DNA of 64,000 nt. Source: CAVTWY01 sp963738615 (GTDB lineage Bacteria > Pseudomonadota > Gammaproteobacteria > Burkholderiales > Burkholderiaceae_C). The stretch spans positions 1,054,001 through 1,118,000 of the forward strand of contig CAVTXI010000012.1 in the NCBI GenBank assembly GCA_963738615.1, read 5' to 3'. The translations under genes were made by a program, and so were the position numbers. Within the stretch, counting starts at the first letter, position 1, and each line of letters starts with the position of its first letter. The notes under the pieces were generated by a model. It saw nothing but the letters and a program-made list of their open reading frames with translations, was not told the origin of the DNA and did not search any database. This document shows, in pieces, positions 47,179 through 54,996 of the stretch.

Positions 47179-48441
47179 ATGTTCGATCCAACCGCTTCAT
47201 ACGTCCCACCGGTCACCCGCTCCCGGCGGCGGACGGGTTGGGCCCCCATCTTGGCCCTGCTTATCTCGGGCTGCGTCGGCGATGACCCTTACCGCATGCC
47301 GTCACGCGGCCCCGAAACCGTTCGCGCCCAGATCGCTTCGCTGATGCCGGCCAACGTCACCGATCGTCAAGGTTGGGCCGCGGACATCTACACAGCCATG
47401 ACGTCGATGAAGCTTGCCACCACCAGCGCCAACCTTTGTGCCGTGCTGGCTGTGACCGAACAGGAAACGGGCTTTCAAGTCGACCCGCCGGTGCCTAACC
47501 TCGCCAAGGTGTCGCGCGAAGAGATTCTTAAGCGCGCGGGCGCGAAAGGCATTCCCGAGTTCATGGTGAGAGCGGCCCTGCAAATAGAGTCCCCCGACGG
47601 TCGCACCTATGACCAGCGATTGAACAGCGTTCGCACCGAACGTGAACTCTCTCGCATGTACGAGGACTTCATCAGTGAAGTCCCCTTGGGCAAGCAGTTG
47701 TTCGCCGACTGGAATCCGGTGCACACCGGCGGGCCGATGCAGGTCAGTGTCGAATACGCCGCCGAGCACGCGAAGCTGCGGCCCTACCCCTACGAAGTCA
47801 AAGGTTCGCTGCGCCACGAAGTCTTCACGCGCCGCGGTGGTCTGTACTTCGGCATTGCGCACCTGCTGGACTACGCCGCGCCCTACGGCGACATGCTCCA
47901 CCGCTTCGCCGACTTCAACGCCGGCCACTACGCCAGCCGCAACGCCGCGTTCCAGCAGGCACTCTCGACCGCCAGCGGGCGCAAGCTCGACATCGATGGT
48001 GACCTGATCGACCCCGGCAAGCCCGAAGATCGCCCGGGCCAGACCGAAGCCGCGGCGCGCGCGTTGGGCCTTGCACTCGGCATCACCGACCGCGAAATCC
48101 GGCGTGAACTGCTGCGGGGTGGCGACACCGGCTTCGAAAGCAGCGCGCTCTATCTGCGCGTGTTCGCACTGGGTGAACGCAAGGCCGGCAAACCGTTGGC
48201 GCGCGCGCTCATTCCAAACATCCAGCTTCAAAGCCCGAAGATCACGCGCAAGCTCACCACCGAATGGTTCGCCACACGCGTCGACGGGCGATATCAGAAG
48301 TGCTTGACGCGTGATGCTGCCGCGCGTGGCGCCGCGCTTCACGCGCCTTCGCCCAACTCACGCCACGATCGCCACGCCAAACTCAGCAGCAGTGCGCCGC
48401 CGATCAATGGCACGGCGATGAACAGCCACTGGGCCGCCTGA
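47179..48441 (+). CDS. DUF1615 lipoprotein
   Basis: The N-terminus RTGWAPILALLISGCVGDDP has a lipobox (LISGC). The body follows DUF1615 closely with GWAADIYTAMTSMKLATTSA, NLCAVLAVTEQETGFQVDPP, PVHTGGPMQVSVEYAAEHA, RGGLYFGIAHLLDYAAPYGD and FADFNAGHYASRNAAFQQAL. The Glu in EQETGF and the following segments resemble a lysozyme-like/lytic transglycosylase active region, so a role in peptidoglycan turnover is possible but not shown. The end is odd: the last 40 residues after TEWFATRVDGRYQKCL are low in similarity and overlap the 3' end of the convergent MFS gene by 103 bp. A one-base error near 48310 could create this extension. Confidence 0.8.
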   Translation: MFDPTASYVPPVTRSRRRTGWAPILALLISGCVGDDPYRMPSRGPETVRAQIASLMPANVTDRQGWAADIYTAMTSMKLATTSANLCAVLAVTEQETGFQVDPPVPNLAKVSREEILKRAGAKGIPEFMVRAALQIESPDGRTYDQRLNSVRTERELSRMYEDFISEVPLGKQLFADWNPVHTGGPMQVSVEYAAEHAKLRPYPYEVKGSLRHEVFTRRGGLYFGIAHLLDYAAPYGDMLHRFADFNAGHYASRNAAFQQALSTASGRKLDIDGDLIDPGKPEDRPGQTEAAARALGLALGITDREIRRELLRGGDTGFESSALYLRVFALGERKAGKPLARALIPNIQLQSPKITRKLTTEWFATRVDGRYQKCLTRDAAARGAALHAPSPNSRHDRHAKLSSSAPPINGTAMNSHWAA

Positions 48442-50036
48442 GGCAAGTCCGCCGCCCAACGCCGCGCGTACATCGCCAGCAGCAGCGGCGCAACCCACAC
48501 GCCCACGCGCACCAGCGCACGGCCTTCTCGCGGCGCCAACACCGCGGCACCCGCCAGCAGGAACAGCGCCGCACCCACGAAGACCACGGTGAAGCCGATC
48601 TCGGCGATCGGACGCGCTGCGCCCAGCGCGTCGGGCGCAAGGTGAAACGGCAACCACGCCAGACACGCCGCGCCGAGCAACAACGCAGTGAAACGCGCTC
48701 GCTTCGGCGCTCCGCCGTCGGGCCGATTGTCGGGCGTGCCGACGATCCACGGCAGCAGCGCAAGGCTGGCGAGCCCCAGGATGCCGTCGATCCACAAGGT
48801 TTTCGGGTAGCCCACGGCCTCGGCCGCGATGCCCTGCCAACTCGCCGACATCGCGATGCTCAGATTCATCAGCGCCATGTACGCCGTGAACTGCGTCGCC
48901 GCCACGCGCGGGTCGGTCACGTCCATGAACATTGCCGAGCGCGTGCCGTACATCAGCCCGTTGCCGATGTTGTAGGCGATCACCGCAACCCACATTGCCA
49001 TGACCAGCGCCGCGGGCACCGCAGGGCGATTCGGTGCGTTCATGTCGACTGGCATCACCCAGCCGTACTTCTGCAACTCGAGCGCGAGCCAGATCGTCGG
49101 CGGTGTCATCAGCGCGACGAAGATCGCGAGCGTGCGTCGGCGCCCGAACTTGTCGGACAGTTGCCCGCCGATCACCGTGAACAGCGCGTTCACCAGCAAC
49201 GCCCACAGGTTGATCTGCGCGACCTGATCGTCGTTGAAGCCCAGTTCGACCGCGAGTGTCGATTGCAGCGCGAGCCCCAGCGCCATCGCGCCCGCGGGCA
49301 GCAGCGCGAACAGCAGGCCCACATAGGCGCCGCGCGTGCCGAGGAACGCGCGGAACGAATCGACCGAGAAGGCGCGCATCTCGCTGAAAGCCGCGTTCAG
49401 CCGCGACTGGCCCGCCGCCAGCGCTTGGCGCGCCGGCCCGGCAGGTTCGCGCATCGGCAGCACGACGAACAGCGTGACCGCGAGGATGGCGCACGCGACG
49501 AACACGAAGGTGGACTGGAAGCCGGTGTAGCCCGCGAGGAACAACACACCGCTGCCGCCCACCGCCTGGCCGATCGCCGCGCCGGCAAACATCATCCCGT
49601 TGGCAAGCCCGCGCTCGTCCTTGTGCAGCGTGCCCACGGCCAGCGCGTCGATCGCCACGTCCTGCATCGCGCCGAATGTGTTGTGCACCAGAAGCACTGC
49701 GGTGAAGAGCCACAGCTTCTCGGGCAACGGAACCAGCATGGTCGACATCAGCGTCGCGGCCAGCAGAACCTGTGTCGCGATGATCCAGCCGCGGCGGCGC
49801 CCGAAGCGCTCGCTGGCGAATACGTCGACCAGCGGCCCGAAGGCCCACTTGAAAGCCCACGGCAGATAAAACGACGCGACGAACGCGCCGATCTCGGCCG
49901 GCCCCTCGCCCATTCGCCGCAGCTGCGTCGCGACCGCGATGGCCGCGAAACCCAGCGGAATGCCTTCGGTGACGTACAGCAGAAAGAACGCCGCGAGCCT
50001 TCCTTTGCGCGTGGCGATCAGGTTGGGCAGGCGCAT
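48339..50036 (-). CDS. AmpG-like MFS transporter
   Basis: The protein (565 residues) has at least twelve hydrophobic helices and opens with GRLAAFFLLYVTEGIPLGFA, typical of AmpG permeases. The MFS motif appears as FGPLVDVFASERFGRRRGWI, and DVAIDALAVGTLHKDERGLA with NGMMFAGAAIGQAVGGSGVL is an AmpG marker. AmpG imports anhydro-muropeptides for cell-wall recycling, and its presence next to a DUF1615 protein with a possible peptidoglycan role is suggestive. Two extra helices at the C-terminus (VAPLLLAMYARRWA, LFIAVPLIGGALLLSLA) are seen in the longer 14-helix form. The start at ATG 50036 gives a natural N-terminus. Confidence 0.83.
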   Translation of the reverse strand: MRLPNLIATRKGRLAAFFLLYVTEGIPLGFAAIAVATQLRRMGEGPAEIGAFVASFYLPWAFKWAFGPLVDVFASERFGRRRGWIIATQVLLAATLMSTMLVPLPEKLWLFTAVLLVHNTFGAMQDVAIDALAVGTLHKDERGLANGMMFAGAAIGQAVGGSGVLFLAGYTGFQSTFVFVACAILAVTLFVVLPMREPAGPARQALAAGQSRLNAAFSEMRAFSVDSFRAFLGTRGAYVGLLFALLPAGAMALGLALQSTLAVELGFNDDQVAQINLWALLVNALFTVIGGQLSDKFGRRRTLAIFVALMTPPTIWLALELQKYGWVMPVDMNAPNRPAVPAALVMAMWVAVIAYNIGNGLMYGTRSAMFMDVTDPRVAATQFTAYMALMNLSIAMSASWQGIAAEAVGYPKTLWIDGILGLASLALLPWIVGTPDNRPDGGAPKRARFTALLLGAACLAWLPFHLAPDALGAARPIAEIGFTVVFVGAALFLLAGAAVLAPREGRALVRVGVWVAPLLLAMYARRWAADLPQAAQWLFIAVPLIGGALLLSLAWRSWRELGEGA

Positions 50037-50064
50037 GCGGGCAGTGTCGCCGGGCGCGCCGCGC

Positions 50065-52284
50065 TCATGTGTCGTCGGTGCGTGCGATGGTTTGCCCGGC
50101 CGGCCGGAGGTACTGGCGTGCGAACTGTTCGGGACCCAGCGGGCGGCTGGCCAGGAAACCCTGGAACGCGTCGCAGCCGATGCCGCGCAGGAAGCTTTCC
50201 TGCTGCGTGCTCTCGACACCTTCGGCGGTGGTCTGAAGGCCGAGCTGCTGCGCCAGCGACACGATCGCTGATACGACTTGGGCGCCGTCGGAATTGCCCA
50301 CTTGGTGGACGAAGGACTGGTCGATCTTGACGCTCGACAGCGGCAGCTTCGTCAACAGGCTCAGCGACGAATGGCCGGTGCCGAAGTCGTCGAGCGCCAC
50401 GCGCACGCCGATGCTCCGGAGGTCGGCCAACGCCTTCGCGCTGCCGCGTTCATCGCGCATGACGCAGCTTTCGGTCAGCTCGGCCTCGATCAGGCCCGGC
50501 GGCACGCGGGTTTCGGCCAGGATGTGCTTCCACTGTTCGGCCAATTGCGGGCCCAGTTGCTGCGGCGACAGGTTGACGGCAAGCCTCGGCGCGGACAGAC
50601 CCGCGTCGGCCCATGCACGCGACTGGCGACACGCCGCCTCGATCACCCAGCGCCCCACGTCCTGCACGATCCCGATGTCTTCGGCCACCGGCACGAACAC
50701 GGCTGGCCCCACGCTGCCCTGCGCGTGGCCGCGCCAGCGCAGCAAAGCCTCGGCACCAACGAGCTGGCGTGTGACCATGTCGAACTGCGGCTGAAAGTCG
50801 AGCGCGAACTCGCCGCGCTCGATCGCCCCTCGAAGCGCATTCTCGAGATCAACGCGCTGCAAGCGCCGCTCTCGCAGATCGGGCGTGAACAGGTTGACCT
50901 GGTTTCTGCCCGTGGCTTTGGCGCCGTACATCGCCATATCTGCAAAGCGCATCAGCGACCCGGCGTCCTGCGCGTCGTCGGGGTAGCGCGCGATGCCGAC
51001 GCTGCACGTCAGCCGGAATGTGCGCGAACCCAGCTTCACGGGCTCGTGCACCGACTCGGCGATGCGACGGCCCAGGTCAAGCAGCGCATCGTCGCTGGGC
51101 GATCTGGTTACCGCAATGAACTCGTCGCCGCCCGGACGTGTCACGACCGCGCGTTCCTGGGCAACGTCGCAAAGCCGGCCTGCGACGGTGGTGAGCACCT
51201 GATCGCCGCCATCGTGACCGACGGTGTCGTTGACCGCCGCAAAGTCGTCGATGTCGACGAACAACAGCCCCACCTTGCCGCCATCGGCTTGGGCCTGCAA
51301 CAAGGCGTCGTCCAGTGACGCCTTCATGCCGCGCCGGTTGCGCAGGCCGGTCAGCTCGTCATGAAGCGACTGGTGGCTCACCTGCTTCAGGCTGCGACGC
51401 CGGTCTTCCATCGCGCCCTTGAGCAACAGCGATGTGCCCACCAGTGCGACGACGAAGGCCTGAAGCAGCCCGACGTCGGTGGGACTGGCCGTGACCGCGT
51501 AGGGCCCGAGCCCCATCGCCGTGCCGACGATCGCCAGTCCCGCAACCGCGGCGTGAGTGACGATCGCGAAACCCGGGTTCGCCCACAACGCACACCAGAC
51601 GATGCAGGGGAAGACCACGTACGCAAACACCTGATGGCCTTCGCGCGTGACGTCGGTGAGAAAGAAGACGACGACTGTTCCCGCCACCGCCAGGACGGCG
51701 GGTGCAAGGGCGCTGGAGCGGAAGTCCGACCGATCGCGGTTGTGCCAGGCAGCCAGCAAAGGTACGGCCAGCAGCATGCCGACGAAGTCGCCCGCGAACC
51801 AAAGCGCGATGCCCTGCACGAGGCCGCCCGAACCCATGCCACCCGTGAGCACGAGTCCCGCCGTACCCAGAAGAGCGCCGACGGCCGCGGCCGGAAGTAT
51901 CGATGCGACGATGAAGCGCAGCATCGGTTGCAGGCCGCCCAGCAGGTTGCGCAGCGTGACGCCTGCGCGCGACAGCATCAGGTGGGCCACAAGAACTTCG
52001 CACAGGCTTGCGGTGGCGCCGGTAAGGGCTGGCGCTGGCGCGTAGCCGGAATACAGGCTGCCCGAAAGGCTGCCGATCGCAATCCCGGGCAAGGCACGCA
52101 GCCCATAAAGCATCACAGCCCCGAGGCTCACAGCGGATGGCAACCACAGCGGCGAGATGCCGCCCAGCGGATGTTTCACCAGCAACGACAGCTGCGCGGC
52201 CGCAACATAGGCCGCTGCGATCAAGAGGCTGCGCACGACGAACACAGCCGGTGAGCCATCACGTGCGCTAGCGGTCAACGCCAT
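50065..52284 (-). CDS. MASE1-GGDEF-EAL c-di-GMP turnover protein
   Basis: Residues about 15-300 are a MASE1-type membrane sensor with eight or so helices (LLVKHPLGGISPLWLPSAVS is the MASE1 signature). A GGDEF domain follows with HDELTGLRNRRGMKASLDDA and an intact TRPGGDEF, and then an EAL domain with GAEALLRWRGH, EAELTESCVM, VALDDFGTGHSSLSLLTKLP, VKIDQSFV and TTAEGVES. Both active sites look complete, so it could make or break c-di-GMP. AGGAG nine bases before ATG 52284 decides the start. Length is 739 residues. It is the second c-di-GMP gene in the window after the cyclase at 42.3 kb. Confidence 0.9.
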   Translation of the reverse strand: MALTASARDGSPAVFVVRSLLIAAAYVAAAQLSLLVKHPLGGISPLWLPSAVSLGAVMLYGLRALPGIAIGSLSGSLYSGYAPAPALTGATASLCEVLVAHLMLSRAGVTLRNLLGGLQPMLRFIVASILPAAAVGALLGTAGLVLTGGMGSGGLVQGIALWFAGDFVGMLLAVPLLAAWHNRDRSDFRSSALAPAVLAVAGTVVVFFLTDVTREGHQVFAYVVFPCIVWCALWANPGFAIVTHAAVAGLAIVGTAMGLGPYAVTASPTDVGLLQAFVVALVGTSLLLKGAMEDRRRSLKQVSHQSLHDELTGLRNRRGMKASLDDALLQAQADGGKVGLLFVDIDDFAAVNDTVGHDGGDQVLTTVAGRLCDVAQERAVVTRPGGDEFIAVTRSPSDDALLDLGRRIAESVHEPVKLGSRTFRLTCSVGIARYPDDAQDAGSLMRFADMAMYGAKATGRNQVNLFTPDLRERRLQRVDLENALRGAIERGEFALDFQPQFDMVTRQLVGAEALLRWRGHAQGSVGPAVFVPVAEDIGIVQDVGRWVIEAACRQSRAWADAGLSAPRLAVNLSPQQLGPQLAEQWKHILAETRVPPGLIEAELTESCVMRDERGSAKALADLRSIGVRVALDDFGTGHSSLSLLTKLPLSSVKIDQSFVHQVGNSDGAQVVSAIVSLAQQLGLQTTAEGVESTQQESFLRGIGCDAFQGFLASRPLGPEQFARQYLRPAGQTIARTDDT

Positions 52285-52535
52285 GCAGACAAACTCCTGC
52301 CACAACAAGTTGGCGTGCGGGCTCTTGTTGGCCCTCGATCCGACGAAGCCTGGATCTTTACGTTGTCCCCGAGCGCACTAGAGCGCAGAGCGCGCACAAA
52401 GCGAAATGATTCTAGGGACCGGTCAACGGTGACAACGTTCTGCCTCGCATCGATTCGGCGTCCGGGCAACACACACCGTGCCGACGCACCAATCAGCACG
52501 ATTCACCCCGCCGCGTACCGCGCCGTTTGTCCGCG

Positions 52536-53312
52536 CTATTGCGCCGTCCAGCCGCCGTCGACCGTCCAGGCCACGCCGCGCACGTTGGCAGCGGCATCGC
52601 CACACAGAAACACGGCCAGCGCGCCCAACTGGTCAGGCGTGGTGAATTCGAGTGACGGCTGCTTTTCGCCCAGCAGGTCGACACGAGCTTTGTCCGCAGA
52701 GATGCCGTCGCGCGCGGCGCGTTCGTCGATCTGCTTTTGCACCAGCGGCGTCAGCACCCAACCGGGGCAGATGGCATTGACGGTGACGCCGGTGGTCGCG
52801 GTCTCGAGCGCAACGGCCTTCGTCATGCCGACCAGGCCGTGTTTGGCAGCCACGTAGGCGCTCTTGTTGGCCGACGCCACCAGACCATGCGCCGACGCGA
52901 TGTTGATCACGCGGCCCCAGCCCTTCTTCTTCATGCCCGGCAGCGCCAAGCGTGTGGTGTGGAAGGCCGAGTTGAGGTTGATGGCGATCACCGCGTCCCA
53001 GCGATCGACCGGAAACTCGTCGATCGGCGCCACGTGCTGAATGCCGGCGTTGTTGACCAGCACGTCCACACCGCCCCACTCGCGTTGCGCGTACGCCATC
53101 ATCGCTTCGATGTCCGCGGGCTTGCCCATGTCGGCCCCGTGGTAGCCCACTTCCACACCCAGCGCAGCGATGCGCTGCTTCGGCCCCTCGACATCGCCGA
53201 AGCCGTTCAACACGATGCGGGCGCCCTGCCCGGCCAGTGCCTGTGCGATCCCCAGCCCGATGCCGCTGGTGGAGCCGGTGACGAGTGCGGTTTTGCCTTG
53301 AAGGAGGGTCAT
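52536..53312 (-). CDS. bdhA: 3-hydroxybutyrate dehydrogenase (SDR family)
   Basis: The 258-residue protein is a classical short-chain dehydrogenase: TALVTGSTSGIGLGIAQALA (nucleotide binding), LVNNAGIQHVAPIDEFPVDR, INIASAHGLVASANKSAYVA with catalytic Ser, Tyr-X3-Lys (YVAAK), and VNAICPGWVLTPLVQKQID, which is typical of D-3-hydroxybutyrate dehydrogenase. It oxidises D-3-hydroxybutyrate to acetoacetate with NAD, the first step in use of polyhydroxybutyrate. AGGAGGG at 53302-53308 is on the plus strand and is not its ribosome site. ATG 53312 gives the standard N-terminus MTLLQGKTALVTG. Confidence 0.9.
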   Translation of the reverse strand: MTLLQGKTALVTGSTSGIGLGIAQALAGQGARIVLNGFGDVEGPKQRIAALGVEVGYHGADMGKPADIEAMMAYAQREWGGVDVLVNNAGIQHVAPIDEFPVDRWDAVIAINLNSAFHTTRLALPGMKKKGWGRVINIASAHGLVASANKSAYVAAKHGLVGMTKAVALETATTGVTVNAICPGWVLTPLVQKQIDERAARDGISADKARVDLLGEKQPSLEFTTPDQLGALAVFLCGDAAANVRGVAWTVDGGWTAQ

Positions 53313-53411
53313 GGTTGGCGGTGTCCTTGCGGGTTCGGGTGACGAACCTGCAATTTTGATCCAACCACATGGCACAGGCGGCGACCCATGCTGCTGCGTA
53401 TCGGCAGCTCC

Positions 53412-54923
53412 TCAGCGCGTGGCGCGCGGGGCATCCAGAGCATGCTTGGCGATTCGATAGCGCATGGTGTCGCGGCTGACACCGAGCAGCCGCGCCGCTT
53501 TGGTGACATTGCCGTACGCGCACTGAAGCGCTTGCGCCAATGCCTCGCGTTCGAGGCGGTGCAGACTCAGCTCCGGCTGGACCGGCAGCGGTGGTGCTGG
53601 CCGCGGCGCTGGGGCCAACGCCATGTGCGCGCTGTCGATCGTGCCGTCCGGCTGCACCAACACGGCCCGTTCGAGTGCATGCCGTAGTTCGCGCACGTTG
53701 CCCGGCCACGGGTGGTACGCAAGCAGCGCACGCGCCGCGCTGCTCAGGCGCGGCGGTGTCAGGCCGCAGCGCTCGGCGGCCCTCTTGACGAAGCAATCCG
53801 CCAGCAGCCACAGGTCGTCGCCGCGTTCCCGCAACGGGACCAGTTTCAGCGGCACTTCCGCTAGGCGCCGATGCAATTCGGGGCTCAGCTGACCGGCGCG
53901 AAGCAAGGTCTCGGGTGGGCAACGCGTCGCCGCAATGATGCGCACGTCGACCGGAACCTCGCGCGCTCCACCCACGCGCTGCATCGCGCCGCGCTCCAAC
54001 AGTCTCGAGATCCGGCCCTGCAGCGGCAGCGCCATGGTGGCCAGATCGCCAATGAACAGGGTGCCGCCGTCAGCCGCTTCGACCAGACCCAAACTCCGTT
54101 GCGGCGCGCTGTCGTCGCACTCGCGGCCGAAGAGCCGCGCTTCGGCGTCGGGCACCGCCAGGTCGTCGGCATCGACGCGCACGAACGGACGGTCTCGGCG
54201 CGCGCCGTCGAAGTGCAGCGCGCGCGCCGCCTCCTCCTTACCCGTGCCGCTGTCGCCCTGCAGCAGCACCGCGGGCGCCTCGCTGCACCGCGCCTCTTCA
54301 TCCAGCATCAGTCGCAGCTGCGTCTTCAGCCGCAGCATCGGGACCGACTTGCCGAGTAGTTGCTCCAGACCAGCGCGTTTCGCTTCACGCCTGCGGTAGT
54401 AGGCCAGCACGTCGGCCTGGCGTTGCTCGCCCAGCACCCTCTGGAGCGCGGCGTGGACCACCTCCGGCGCCACCGGTGGAGCCAACACGCAAGCGCCGGC
54501 TCGGATGGCGTCAGCGGTCAGTCTGCCCTGGCCCGCGACGGGCGACGCTAGAGCGACTACCGGTAGCGTGGGGTCGATGTCGCGAACCCGACGCAACAAC
54601 GCGAGGCTGTCCGACGCAGCGGCGTTCATCAGATCGAGAACGACGGCGTCGGGCCGGTCTTGCTGAAGCGCGACGATGGCGCTCGCGCCATCGATTGCCG
54701 TGCGCGGCGAGTAGCCACAGCGCTCCAAGCCGCGCACCAGCGCCTGATCGCTTCCGACAACGAGGATCAGCCAACGCCGCGATGTCGACACCGACGCCAA
54801 CGGCTGCGATCGCATCTCCGACACGCCTTCGTCGATCACGACCGAAGGCTCACTCCACAACTCTTCCATCCGGCCACCCCGATGCGGGCCGACGTCGCAC
54901 ATCACGCCTGATCGACCCGTCAA
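53412..54923 (-). CDS. Atypical sigma-54-type response regulator lacking GAFTGA
   Basis: The protein has three parts. A receiver-like domain (about 50-165) keeps Asp-97 in VVLDLMN but lacks the usual acidic pair (ILVVGSDQ) and the conserved Lys. An AAA+ domain (about 185-420) has Walker A GDSGTGKE at 223-230 and the NtrC-type block YHPWPGNVRELRHALERAVL. A Fis-type helix-turn-helix closes it (NVTKAARLLGVSRDTMRYRI). The loop that should read GAFTGA is instead CDDSAPQRS, so contact with sigma-54 is unlikely in the usual way. It lies 74 bp downstream of the exporter gene on the same strand and may regulate the peptide cluster through sigma-70 or by repression. The start could also be ATG 54869. 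Confidence 0.82.
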   Translation of the reverse strand: MTGRSGVMCDVGPHRGGRMEELWSEPSVVIDEGVSEMRSQPLASVSTSRRWLILVVGSDQALVRGLERCGYSPRTAIDGASAIVALQQDRPDAVVLDLMNAAASDSLALLRRVRDIDPTLPVVALASPVAGQGRLTADAIRAGACVLAPPVAPEVVHAALQRVLGEQRQADVLAYYRRREAKRAGLEQLLGKSVPMLRLKTQLRLMLDEEARCSEAPAVLLQGDSGTGKEEAARALHFDGARRDRPFVRVDADDLAVPDAEARLFGRECDDSAPQRSLGLVEAADGGTLFIGDLATMALPLQGRISRLLERGAMQRVGGAREVPVDVRIIAATRCPPETLLRAGQLSPELHRRLAEVPLKLVPLRERGDDLWLLADCFVKRAAERCGLTPPRLSSAARALLAYHPWPGNVRELRHALERAVLVQPDGTIDSAHMALAPAPRPAPPLPVQPELSLHRLEREALAQALQCAYGNVTKAARLLGVSRDTMRYRIAKHALDAPRATR

Positions 54924-54996
54924 CTCGGACAGACGGTACGGCGCCGCACCCGAATACGACGTTCAGGGTTTGCTCGATCGTACGTTCGAGGGGTGT

